The position numbers and the translations under genes were made by a program. Below, in pieces: positions 13,543 through 24,158 of a stretch of DNA of 64,000 nt. Position 1 is the first letter of the stretch. Each line of letters begins with the position of its first letter. Source of the DNA: Annulohypoxylon bovei var. microspora (Eukaryota > Ascomycota > Sordariomycetes > Xylariales > Hypoxylaceae). The notes beneath the pieces were generated by a model. That model saw only the letters and a program-made list of their open reading frames with translations, was not told where the DNA came from and made no database searches. Location: NCBI GenBank assembly GCA_022836615.1, contig MU405373.1:18002-82001 (forward strand), given 5' to 3'.

Positions 13543-14075
13543 ATGAACAGGGAATCTGTAGATGATAGATGCAAGATTCGCGAAATATGCCCTAACAGTT
13601 GGGCCGTTGGATGGAATTTTCCCAAGGTTGGTAATAAATCTATGTTCATATGAAGGGGGCATAAGAAAGCGTGTAGCAAGTCCAGACGAACGAAATAAGA
13701 TGATCTCATAAGATAATGGACGAAACCGTTGGGTTATGAAGTTTTTAAAATCTTAATCATGCGATGGGAGCTTTAACTTTACCTTATGAAAATAATAGGT
13801 ATTGGTGGGTAGGGTGGGGCACCTTTCAAGGCGTATGCACAATGAGCTGAATGAGAAATTTGTCTTGGCATTCTTTATCGATAAAGGCTTAGGTACCTAG
13901 GTAGCTCTACCTACATTGCCCCGCGCTCTAATGGATCGGGATGTTTCAACAATCAGCACCCAAAGTCCAAAGTAAGGCGGAATTCAGACAACAACGCCAA
14001 TATTTTCATCTACTTAAGTCATTTGTTATCTACCTAGGTAGACTTTAGCATATTAGTCGACATATAAGTATAGTT
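13543..14075. other. Intergenic spacer with TACCTAGGTA-type motifs
   Basis: Contains the E1 beta 3' end and the capping-protein promoter. Two copies of the AGGTACCTAGGTAG / CTACCTAGGTAG palindromic motif lie near 13890-13915 and 14030-14041. No gene seen. Confidence 0.6.
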
Positions 14076-15191
14076 ATGGCGACTTCATTAGAAACCATCG
14101 AGTCTTTCGTTGAAGGCGCACCGCCTGGCGAGGTATGTATGATGACGATGAGCACTTGAAACTTATAGGGGCCGGATCGCAAGCTGACTTATAGACACAA
14201 CATAGCTAGCAGACGTAATCAACGGTATAACCTACAACCGACTACTAGTTATAAAAACGGCGAAAAGAGACTCTAATCACATATCTCCTTCGCAGACATC
14301 AAATACCTAACCATCAACGAGCCCGACCTCGTGGCCAGCCTGGGTCCCGCCTTCGAGAAGTACAACGAGGAGCAGTTCGTCACGGCGAAGCTGCCCGGTA
14401 GCAGCCAGCAGGTCATCATCAGCTCGCACAGCTCCTTAGGCAACGGACAGTACTTCGACGTCGAGAGTTCTTCGAGCTTCACCTTCGACCATGCCACCCA
14501 AAAGGCGAGCGGCGTGCAGAGTTATGCGTTAGAGGGCGCCCAAGCCGACTTGGTGTATGCAAAACCCACCTCGACTTTATTTATCTCTTAGAACAGGAGT
14601 AGAGTACGAATGTGTGGATGGATGGGCTAATAGCCAGTGTGCAGGAAGTCGACGTTGAAGAGCCTGGCGACGTACGTCAAGGAGCACTTCCCGAACGCCT
14701 CGTACGGTGCATATCCCATCGAGAACGACTCCAAAGTGGCCGTCATAATCGTGGCCAACAAATACAGCCCGAATAACTTCTGGTAGGACAACGATACCTC
14801 ACATCGAGAATAGATAATAGGGGGTGACTAACTCGGAGGTAGGAACGGACGATGGCGTTCCCTCTACATCTTCGACCCCTCGTCGGGCAGTCTCGGAGGC
14901 AGCATCAAGGTCGACGTGCACTACTACGAGGACGGCAACGTGCGGTTATTAACCAACAAGCCCACCTCCGGCTCCGTCTCCTCGGGCACAGGTGCCGGGA
15001 TCGCCAAGGAGATCGCCGCGGCGGAGAAGAAGTACCAGGAGGAGCTAAACAGGGGGTTCACAAGTCTAAGCGAAGGCGCGTTCAAGGGCCTGCGAAGACA
15101 ACTCCCCGTGACGAGGCAGAAGATCGAGTGGGATAAAGTCGCCAGCTACCGGGTGGGCCAGGACATCGGAGGCGGCAGCTCGCGAAGATAG
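14076..15191 (+). CDS. cap1: F-actin-capping protein, alpha subunit
   Basis: Five exons (14076-14132, 14206-14224, 14296-14554, 14645-14782, 14843-15191) close exactly to 822 nt and 273 aa, the usual length for the family. With the beta subunit it caps actin filament barbed ends at patches and rings. The start reads MATSLETIESFVEGAPPGE, followed by LADVINDIKYL. Conserved blocks include NEEQFVTAKLPGSSQQ, VANKYSPNNFW, NGRWRSLYIFDPSSG, VDVHYYEDGNVRL and, near the C-terminus, the ELNRGF and LRRQLPVTRQKIEWDK region. Exon 2 is only 19 nt, but without it the LADVIN block and the frame are both lost. It is convergent with the membrane-protein gene that ends at 15605. Confidence 0.93.
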
Positions 15192-15604
15192 TGTCGAGGG
15201 AGGGCTTTCATGGATGCTATTTCGTGATGTACCTATGCCAGGCCGACTTTGATTGTCGACTTCGATACGGATGTAGCGTTTAGTTGTTTGACCATTTTAG
15301 ATGAGCAGACACCAAGGAGCGAGATTCTAGTAAAATGAGGAATAGAGGTAGCAAGCGAGTTGATAATCAGAAAATACCACCTACTAGTATATCTAGTGAA
15401 GACTAAGTGAAATGAGACCGCCATTTCACATATTTACCTATACACACACAGAATCGCATCATTCGTTGATATATGATCTATCGTATGCAATAACCAGATA
15501 CGCCATGATAATCAAAACCCATGCTCAGACCTCATAAAAGTCCTACGACTACAGTGAGACAACACCTCCCTACCTTCCAAGTCAAACCAATACTCCCAAA
15601 ATAA

Positions 15605-16581
15605 TCACGACAACCTAATCCTCCCCTCCTCCAACCCAATAGAATCAATATTCGGCGCGCGTCCCGGCCTCAAAAACGTCATAACCTCGACCCCGGGGCC
15701 GCCCAGCGTCCGGCTAAACACGTACTCCTGCCTAGCGAACAGCGCGACCCAGTACGCCAGCGAGGCCAGGCCCGAGAGCACCGCGGCCGGCTCGAGGTAC
15801 ATCACGACGCGGAAGTGCCTCGACAGCACGAGCCTCCACGGACCGGGCCAGCTGTGCACGAACGTCCCCATGGCGAAGTGCGGCACGCCGGCCCCGTAGA
15901 CGAGGGCCAGGGCGAACGCGGAGTGGAAGCAGGCGCGGGCGGCGATCGAGTCGTTGATCTCCGCGCGGCGCTCCTGGACCGGCATGCGCCAGGGGGCGAA
16001 CGGCAGCGCCATGCCCAAGAACATCGCCGTCAGGCGCGCCGTGCCGGCGGCCAGGAGGAAGGGGCTCGGCTCGCGGGCCGCGGCCGCGAGGCTAAATATG
16101 AAGTCCAAGCACACGCGCATCATGCAGTAGACACACGCGAAGGCCGTGGGCCAGCGGTAATGGCGGGTGACGTGGGATAGCTCTACCGCGAGGCCTACGA
16201 GCGGGAAGAAGCTAGATATGTTAGATAAGCTTTGAGGGCTAGGGAGGAGAGGGGGTAGGATAGGTGTGTGCCGTACATCATGTCGAGGACCACGATCAAG
16301 ATATCCCATTTTTCTAACACGTGCTTAGGAGTGTCGGCGCTGATGAGCCAGCAGATCCTCACCACTACACAGGCAATAGCTGAGAGGATGCATAGCCTAG
16401 TACGATGAGTTGAGTAGTGATACTAAACATTTTAATCAGGCGTATAATTACCATTGCGCGTAGACGGCTATAGTCTTGGTAAGTAACGAGTTTCGACTTA
16501 CGAAGAACTTTGCCGATGCCTGGAAGACTTACTTGCGTTTAGTAACCGGACATCTTTCCAGATGTTGGTAAACACATTCAT
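15605..16581 (-). CDS. Putative multipass membrane protein, function unknown
   Basis: My model has four exons (16581-16533, 16467-16452, 16396-16277, 16211-15605) totalling 792 nt, 263 aa. It begins MNVFTNIWKDVRLLNATVYA. About six hydrophobic segments are visible: QWLCILSAIACVVVRICWL; ILIVVLDMIFFPLVGLAVEL; AFACVYCMMRVCLDFIFSL; LAAGTARLTAMFLGMALPF; ACFHSAFALALVYGAGV; and EPAAVLSGLASLAYWVALF. The uninterrupted frame from 16309 gives a weaker N-terminus (MGYLDRGPRH...). The spliced version adds two proper membrane helices and uses a CTAAC branch box before the last acceptor. Exon 2 is only 16 nt. I do not recognise the family. It is divergent from HET protein 1, with start codons about 455 bp apart. 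Confidence 0.7.
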
Positions 16582-17036
16582 ATTTGCGCTAGTAAGCCAG
16601 CTCAGCGGTTCGGTCTCTGTAAATCGTGTTCAAATCTGAATTACAAGAAGACAACTGATATTCAGAGGTATATGTAGAAGTATTCCAGATGTCCGCGATA
16701 AGAATTAGGAGCTCGTCGGTAGGTAGGGCTGAGGTTTACGAATCAGCCTAGAAGGGATTGAGGCTGTGTTTAGCTGACCCAAAAGCGCGTCATGAGATCT
16801 GAAACAACCTTGAAAGCGATCTGTCAGCTGGTTGGCTAATCTTGCGACAGATCTCGGTATAGATGTAAGCAGCTACATGGTGATACGAAGCGTAACCTAT
16901 TCTGGTTATAACTAGGTTGGAAAGCCCAACAGTAGTGATCATCGTTCTTTTAAGCTGTAGGGTTATACATCATCCGGAACTGAGGCATTACCATTACGAA
17001 ACTTATATCTATCCGCCTTGGAAGCGAAAAAGAAAT

Positions 17037-19097
17037 ATGCCAAGCCGACGGATTTATGAACCCATAGGGCCAGAGGCTATACGCTTATTATCAATTACGC
17101 CCGGCTTTGCATCCGAGACAATTAATTGTACCTTTATCGTCGTTGAGGATAGGAATAATGCACCGGAATACGATGCCATCTCCTATGTATGGGGTACCGA
17201 ACTATCCGACGAACCCATCGTGTGTAATGGGCATAGGGTGACGGTCACCAATAACTTGATCAAGGCGATGAGATATCTCCGTCCGCTCCCAAACTGGGAT
17301 TCGGTTATGACATGGCCAAAAGACCATCTACTCCACTCGAGCCGCAACGCCTGGGGTGCGTTTGCCAATAATCGGCAAGAAGGGCGAAAACATTCAGTCT
17401 CCGAGCAGCAGAGACCCATCTGGATCGATGCTCTATGTATCAACCAAGGCGACATGGCTGAGAAGGAGAACCAGGTCAAACGGATGCATGATACTTTTGC
17501 AGACGCTGTTACAGTCAAAATATGGCTCGGCGAAGCAAACGACTCCTACAAAGCTGATTCCTCGCGTCTAAAGTCCTTAACACTGAAGGGGGTCCCAACG
17601 CTCACAAAACAAGTCCATATTGGACAGTACGGAAGAATGCCGGTCGTCCTCACATTTATCGCTCAAGCATTGAGGAACGTTCGTGCTGGCAAGGATTATC
17701 CCACAGCATCGAGGGCTGCTACGGATACAGTATACCGAAATCGCGTACATGGCTTTCCCAACGCAGATGCGGTAGAATGGGAGATCCTCCGCGATTTCTT
17801 CGATAATCCATGGTTCGAGCGTATCTGGGTCGTCCAAGAAGTCGTCCATGCCAAGCGAGCAGTAGCTATTCTAGGGGATTGGCAGGTTGAGTGGGAAGCC
17901 CTAGGAAAAGCCGCAACATGGTTCCAGGCACATGGCTTCGCCTTACCTCCCAACGTCCAGTTTAACGGAAACATGAGGGATCTTCTGCCAGTTTCCAAGG
18001 TTGCTGCGATTTGGAAAATAACAGGGCAGAGGCGCCCATTACTTCGAATACTGCGGGAGCTTCGAGGACGAAAAGCGACTCTCAAAGTGGACAAGGTATA
18101 CGCGGCTTATAGTCTGGCAGAAGAAACCGTCTATATTCGAGAGACCAAAGACAGCTTTGATCCATTGATCGAACCGACATATGATCCAGGGCGAGTCGAC
18201 GAAGTTTATCCAAATGTGGTACGCTTCCTGGTGATATATCATGGGAATCTCGCAGCACTATCTCACGCAGGTGGGATCCAAGGGATGAGAACATCTGGCT
18301 GCCCATCATGGGTACCCGATTGGAATCAACCGAAAACATCTGCTGAACTGGTCAACGATAATCGAGACGAGTCACCTTATAGTGCGAATGGTGATGAGTA
18401 TCTGATAATGGGAGACTCTGCAGACCCAAGGTGCCTTTCTGTGAGGGGAATCAGAGTTCCCGGTGGTGTGATAAGAGCGTACGGGGATAAACTTATCAGC
18501 TATAGTTTCCGGCACACATCATACAAGGAGGAGCACGATTTCGTGAAGTCAGCATGGAGTCTAGTAGCACACCTGGCTAATGGGAATGATACGTCGGAGG
18601 ATGGTGAGCGGAAAATGTACCATCCTAGAAACATACCCCATACTTTCGTCTCGGCGCTTAGTGCGGGCCTCAGCGAGACGAAGCAGCCGATCGATAATGA
18701 CTTAAATTTCCTCGACGATGCTGCAGACTGGCTACTTCAGCAGTTCGGAGGTCAAATACCAGTCTCAGGAGTTAGTAAAAAATGGAGGTTGCCAAGTGCC
18801 ATTTGGAACTATTCGAGTTCAGGCCGGTTCCGCGAGGCTTTCACACGGGTTTGCCTACATAGACGGTTTTTCGTTACAACGGAGAATTTGATGGGGATAG
18901 GTCCCGAGACGATGGAAAAGGACGATATAGTAGTCATCCTATTTGGTGGCAAGGTCCCGTACGTCGTGCGGGAGCTAGGCGAGGGCAAGTATGCGTTCAT
19001 CGGGGAGTGTTACGTCCCGGGTTTGATGACCGGGGAAGCAGTCGAACAGTGGAAGAGCAATAATAGGCACGAGGCGGAATTCTTCAACCTTGTGTAA
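17037..19097 (+). CDS. HET-domain (heterokaryon incompatibility) protein 1
   Basis: A single exon of 686 aa. The HET domain is clear: YDAISYVWG at residues 45-53 and RPIWIDALCINQGD at 127-140, then a MHDTFADAVTVKIWLGEA block and NPWFERIWVVQEVVHA. The C-terminal part carries the usual signature of these proteins (RRFFVTTENLMGIGPE, then a segment of the type DDIVVILFGGKVPYVVR, then FIGECYVPG). Proteins with this domain trigger cell death when incompatible fungal cells fuse. Whether this copy is active cannot be told from sequence. The frame is open from an earlier ATG at 16917, but I prefer 17037 (MPSRRIYEPIGP) because HET protein 2 begins at the same distance before its matching IYRPL motif. 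Between the two HET motifs there is a 40-residue charged insert. Confidence 0.9.
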   Translation: MPSRRIYEPIGPEAIRLLSITPGFASETINCTFIVVEDRNNAPEYDAISYVWGTELSDEPIVCNGHRVTVTNNLIKAMRYLRPLPNWDSVMTWPKDHLLHSSRNAWGAFANNRQEGRKHSVSEQQRPIWIDALCINQGDMAEKENQVKRMHDTFADAVTVKIWLGEANDSYKADSSRLKSLTLKGVPTLTKQVHIGQYGRMPVVLTFIAQALRNVRAGKDYPTASRAATDTVYRNRVHGFPNADAVEWEILRDFFDNPWFERIWVVQEVVHAKRAVAILGDWQVEWEALGKAATWFQAHGFALPPNVQFNGNMRDLLPVSKVAAIWKITGQRRPLLRILRELRGRKATLKVDKVYAAYSLAEETVYIRETKDSFDPLIEPTYDPGRVDEVYPNVVRFLVIYHGNLAALSHAGGIQGMRTSGCPSWVPDWNQPKTSAELVNDNRDESPYSANGDEYLIMGDSADPRCLSVRGIRVPGGVIRAYGDKLISYSFRHTSYKEEHDFVKSAWSLVAHLANGNDTSEDGERKMYHPRNIPHTFVSALSAGLSETKQPIDNDLNFLDDAADWLLQQFGGQIPVSGVSKKWRLPSAIWNYSSSGRFREAFTRVCLHRRFFVTTENLMGIGPETMEKDDIVVILFGGKVPYVVRELGEGKYAFIGECYVPGLMTGEAVEQWKSNNRHEAEFFNLV

Positions 19098-20472
19098 GTA
19101 ATAAATGTTGTAGGACTGGCTCATGGGTGCTCCCGGTATCCCCGCTCTTCGTATTCGTTCAGGTACGACGTCCTGTGTCTCCGGGTTTCATGAATTATGA
19201 TTTTATATCCCCGAGAACGGTAGTTTCCATCACCCTTACATACCTACCCATCACCCGATACTACGGGATGAGGGGGAGCTTCTCCTAGTCACTATGATAG
19301 ACGAGAATCATTCATAGTATAACTATAGGCCGCAAGCTCTTCCAATACGGAAATATCCAGGGCCTTGAACATCAGATGATCATAGGGACGGTCCGTTAAA
19401 ATGCATCTGTCGTACTTTAGGTCCCAACTTAAGGGACTCTCCGATTCTCCGCATTATGACGACTTACCGGCAGTGACTAAATGATCTCCAAGACGGCATG
19501 GGCAAGATGTATACCACGATTGGAATGAAACTGGGATAGCCCGGAACGTTCGGTCTGGACCTTGCTGGTTTATCTCTATGAGGAGGGAGAAACAAATCTA
19601 CTATGTATGCATTAGATCCATGGGACCATGATAAACTCATGCAGAAGCGCTTGGAGGTGGCATAAAAACGGATGAACAACGGCAAGTTTTTCAGTATATA
19701 TCTTATCAAATGCACATCAGCAGATAAGCAAGCATTCAATGCCAAGAAATGTGTTTTGCGGGAGCTTACCTAAGAAAATCTTAAATAAAATATCGCCATC
19801 TTATCTGAAAGTTTAGGAAGTCTCCGATCTATGTAATAACCTTTGAACTCGCATAAAGTTGTGCTTTTGTACGACAACAAAACAGGTACCGACCTAGCAC
19901 CCGGATTTAGAGGAGTACACAACCGACCAACCGAGGTGTGCATAATTACACGTATGTAGGTGCTGTACCCAAGTATCTACATAGGTCTTCCACGCGCCTG
20001 CTAGGATGAACGTCCTTAAGCCAATGTAAGGGCCCACTAGACGGAACGGAATTGTGCTTAAAAAAAACGAACGAGGTGAGCTAACTCATGGTCCCCACAG
20101 CGTCCTGATAAATTGATATAGGTAATCTCTGATTGGTTCAAATTACACTAGGATTCGGATTACCGTACCCTCCGCTGACCGCTAGCTCCCTGGGATTTTA
20201 GGGGACAGAAGCCATTCGAACTTTAAGAAATTCAATCACCAATGCAATTTACTAGCTCCAATCTCACTTTCTTATCCTTCTTATCCCCAAATATTCTAGC
20301 TGTTCTTTTTACTCCTCCCCCTTCAACTTCCGATCAATCTCCGTGCCGAACTGCGCTTGTGTCCGTCTCTGTCCCTGTGCATCTTTCTTGACTTCAAAAT
20401 CGCTTTATTCTTGCAAAGCAGGCGATCGATACCCATAGATTTGTTTTGAACCGAAACAATCAAGTCAACAAA
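19098..20472. other. Intergenic region; CT-rich promoter of the cytochrome b5 gene
   Basis: No gene recognised. A CT-rich stretch around 20255-20335 lies 140-220 nt before the cytochrome b5 start and is probably its core promoter and transcription-start region. Confidence 0.5.
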
Positions 20473-21078
20473 ATGGCAGACAAGGAGCTTACCTACCAGG
20501 ACGTTGCTGAGCACAACACCAAGAAAGATCTTTACATCGTTGTCCACGATAAGATCTACGATGCTACCAAGTTCATTGACGAGCATCCGTAAGTATTATT
20601 TACTATCTCAAGTTGTGCGATTCAATTCGATCCAATTCTACAATTACCTCCCACTTTTGTGTTTTTGGATAATAGCTAATATTTTTGTGTTTATGCAGTG
20701 GTGGTGAAGAGGTCCTATTAGATGTTGGTGGCCAAGACGCGACAGAGGCTTTCGAAGATGTCGGCCACAGTGACGAAGCCCGAGAAACCCTCGAGCAACT
20801 CCTCGTCGGTTCCCTAAAGCGAAAGGTAAGAATTCTTCCTCTCTAACTTCACCCAATATCCCTGATTTACTCTACCCCATCGTACTCCGGTATGCTGACG
20901 GACTTTGTGATAGCCCGGCGACCCTCACCCCAAGGCTCAACAGGCTTCCCTCGCTCCGCAGGCCAACACAAGCTCGGCCGGATACGGAACCGCCCTGTAT
21001 GCTATCGTCTTCATCGGTGGATTGGCCGCCTTCGGTGCCTACCAGTACCTACAGGCCCAAGAAGCAACTGAGGCTTAG
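20473..21078 (+). CDS. Cytochrome b5, membrane-anchored
   Basis: Three exons (20473-20588, 20699-20825, 20914-21078) give 135 aa, typical for microsomal cytochrome b5. The protein passes electrons to fatty-acid desaturases, sterol enzymes and P450s at the ER. The heme-binding fold is complete: the axial histidines are H38 in FIDEHPGGEEVL and H62 in EDVGHSDEA. A flexible linker (PGDPHPKAQQ...) leads to a single C-terminal membrane anchor (ALYAIVFIGGLAAFGAYQYL) with a short tail. The first intron splits the Pro codon of the HPGG motif. The second intron separates the heme domain from the anchor. Confidence 0.95.
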
Positions 21079-22317
21079 AGGCCTGATACTTTTCGGGGAC
21101 GGTTGTTCGGAGGAGTAAGGAGTGTATACTAGTATGTCAGGCAATGAGTTGATGGGATGTCTTCACGACAGTATATCTATCCTCAATGCTTAATAGACCT
21201 GGTCTGGTTCTTACGTACCTATTTATCAGTGGTGTCTTGTCGTCAGGCTGTTTGGTTTATGACTACCAGGAGTCGGATGAGAATACGATTGTTTTACTGG
21301 CAGAGTTGATTGACTAAAGGACTCTAAAGGGATTGGATGGCGGTTACTTTAAATACAGGCAGTTTTAATAAATCCGATAAATAAAGCTGGTTGGAAAACA
21401 GTAATATCACGTCAATTTGGTACCAGATGAATTCGACGCTTGATGGCATCCAGTAATGTAATGGGGATTGCATATCATCTCCAATATTCTATCCCCATAG
21501 CAATGCGCCTACTACCTACTCGATTTTGCTCACAATATGAATAATATGGTTACTAAAGTCTAACATTGAGCGACTACCAATCTTCTAGTCACCGCTTAGA
21601 TAGGTACAATACTAACACTACACCAACCCACTCACCCTCAAATTTTTCCAACTTTTCGCAAAATCAAATCGCATCACCCACCCTCGACACACTTCCGTCT
21701 TAGGCAATTCTGAGAAGTAAGTCTTATCCTATTCCTCAAGGATGCATTTACACTCTATCAGCCCCGTTAGATCCGCAATCGGTTACCGTATTAGGAAATA
21801 GAAATGGGAAAGCATCGAAAGATATCGTTCAATGCTGACATTTCCTAATCCAGAACTCAGAACTGGCCTCAAATCTACCTAAGTACATGTCTAGGACCCA
21901 GAAGTGGACATCAATTGAAGGATAACGTCGTGTCCACGTTTCCATCTCACCAAAATCTAGGTAATCTCAACTAAAAAGTACCGCTAGCCAATTTCACGTT
22001 TAAGCCCCACAACCCTTGGAAGCTTTCAAGCCACACTTTCCCAAGCAGCCAAGGTTACATTAATATGTACCTATGTACCTATGTGGGTACGCAAATTGTG
22101 GATATCCCCGCTCATTGGAGCTAACCTTAAAATATTACCCAACACATGCAATTAATCTGGAGTTAACACACCTCTCAGCCTTGTTTCGCATCCAAACTTC
22201 AACTTTCTTTCTTTCTTTTATCCATCCGTCCATTGACAAGGTCGGCATCGAATAACGACATACCTCACCATCCAATAACGAGAATCTGCTACGACCGTAT
22301 CAATCGATCCATTCATC
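21079..22317. other. Intergenic region before the TFIIE beta gene
   Basis: No gene recognised. It is AT-rich with scattered AGGTAC motifs. A short CTTT-rich tract at about 22200-22222 probably belongs to the promoter or leader of the gene at 22318. Confidence 0.5.
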
Positions 22318-23175
22318 ATGTCTCCCAGCAAACCCGCCAGCGGCTCAAAGAAGTCGTCGGCTTTATCGCCATCCTCGGCAAAGGTGACCAAGTCAGATGG
22401 CACGGCTTCGAAGCGTCAGAAGCGTGACGGACTCGCTGCTAATAACTCGGCCACTCCTGCCGCTGCTGCTGCCGCAGCCGCCGCCGCCGACTATGGCTCG
22501 CACATCATCACCCAGCTTACGTACGCCGTCGAGTTTCTCAAGGCGAAGGGTACGCCGAAGACGCTTCAGGAGATAATGGACCACCTGACGCTTCAGCACT
22601 ACCCAGAGCACGTGCAGAAGTTTTTCGCGACTACGATGCAGCGCCACTCGCGCATGCAGTACCGCCCGGACCCGAAGGCTAAGTCTCTCCCCGAGTCGGA
22701 GCAGTGGCGAACCGGCACCTACGCGTTCAGGCCCACGCTGCCCGGCGTCGTGTCCAAGGTCACGCTGCTCGAGTATCTGCAGAGCAAGGTCGACGCGTCC
22801 GCCACGGAGGTAAAGCAGATCAAGGACGGCTGGCCCGACTGTGACGACGCCATCATGGAGCTGGAGAAGGAGCATAAGATCTTGACTGTTAGAACCAAGA
22901 AAGAACAACAACACAAATTTGTGTGGCTCGATAACCCCTCTCTGCATCACAAGGTTGATGATGAATTTCGCGCGATGTGGTTTAAGGAGCACCTGCCGTC
23001 CGTTGACGACATGCCCAGAAGACTTAAGGCGATCGGGCAAAAGGCGACTAGCGGTGGCACGAAACTCAACGCGAATGCCCAGAAGGCTCCTCCAAAGCGG
23101 AAGAAGGCCTCGCGCGTACAGAAGAAATTCGAGAACGAGCACATGCGAAGCATCTTCGAACAGCACAAACGCTAG
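22318..23175 (+). CDS. tfa2: Transcription initiation factor IIE, beta subunit (Tfa2-like)
   Basis: A single exon of 285 aa, near the usual size of the beta subunit. TFIIE recruits and regulates TFIIH at the RNA polymerase II pre-initiation complex. The N-terminus is Ser/Lys-rich and then has a run of ten alanines. The first winged-helix region is recognisable (IITQLTYAVEFLKAKGTPKTL, ending near YRPDPK), and a second follows (VTLLEYLQSKVDASATEVKQIKDGWPDC, then MELEKEHKILTVRTKKEQ). The C-terminal tail is basic (PPKRKKASRVQKKFENEH). GC content rises sharply in the first winged helix. The ATG at 22318 is preceded by a plausible leader and no upstream in-frame start. Confidence 0.9.
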   Translation: MSPSKPASGSKKSSALSPSSAKVTKSDGTASKRQKRDGLAANNSATPAAAAAAAAAADYGSHIITQLTYAVEFLKAKGTPKTLQEIMDHLTLQHYPEHVQKFFATTMQRHSRMQYRPDPKAKSLPESEQWRTGTYAFRPTLPGVVSKVTLLEYLQSKVDASATEVKQIKDGWPDCDDAIMELEKEHKILTVRTKKEQQHKFVWLDNPSLHHKVDDEFRAMWFKEHLPSVDDMPRRLKAIGQKATSGGTKLNANAQKAPPKRKKASRVQKKFENEHMRSIFEQHKR

Positions 23176-24158
23176 TCATCTTCTAAGGTCGTCTCAGAGG
23201 AGGATAGGCTAGTATTACATGAGGGTTTCAAGGCGTTATTATGGAAACAAGGTTGCGTTGATATTCGAGCAGGAGTGGTTTTCCTATAGCATTACCCTCT
23301 GATCACAAAAAGGGGTAAGCAACCAGCATCATTGGCGTTTAGGCTGGTCATACGTCACACGGCGTTCCGGGTCACAGAGTAAAGGTGTTGGTTGATAAGA
23401 TATCGATGTCTTTCCCTACTTTACATAACTGCATGCAAACAGACCTATTAGTGGCTAATATTGTGCGGCGGCGAAGGCTCTGGAGAGCCTGACTCTCTAC
23501 GCTGCACTTTATATAAGGCATAAGTACAAAACGAGCTTCACTGTCTGATGTGACTTAGATCTTGACCTACGGTGGTAGATTGCTTCTCAATATTTCTTTG
23601 TTCCACTTCTCTTGTCCCTTCTGTCTCACCACTTTCTGCCTCCACTATGCGTAGGTCCAGAAAGGTTCCAACCACCGCACAAAGTAGCAGCCGCTCTCGT
23701 AGTATTTTCCTCTCTGCATTGTTGTCTAGCCAAGCAATCTAGTTCAAGCAGAATAAAACCTCAGAGTACGATCTAAAGACTGTTAAAAAAGGAGCCACAG
23801 AGAAAAATCACACAGTTATAGTAATAATAACACTTAAAATACAAGGAACCACATACGCTGACTGCCCTCAAGTAACCATGCCCAAGATGTCCCATTTCCT
23901 CCCATACCCAGCTTTTCCAACCATTGTTCTGCTGAACGTAACCCAACGTTAGATATCCCAGGCCTACCAACCCCCTGATACCAAGATGGGCAGCCTGAAA
24001 TCCAAATGCCTAACCCGTTCTACCGGACGGTACAATCTTACAAACTCTCGATGTTCTGAAGGTCGCCGAGAAGAAAGTCCTTCGTTCCACCGCCTCGGGC
24101 CGCCTTGACGTAGAATAAACACCACTCCACCACATCCCCCTGCCGCAGAACCAAACTC
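23176..24158. other. Intergenic region between convergent genes
   Basis: Holds the 3' ends of the TFIIE beta gene and the DsbA-family gene. No gene recognised. Confidence 0.5.

Noticed and set aside
15815..16180. 121-aa plus-strand frame opposite the membrane-protein gene
   Set aside because: Arg/Gly/Glu-rich shadow of a GC-rich exon, with no known feature.
22393..23166. 257-aa minus-strand frame opposite TFIIE beta
   Set aside because: Antisense shadow of a clear winged-helix gene.
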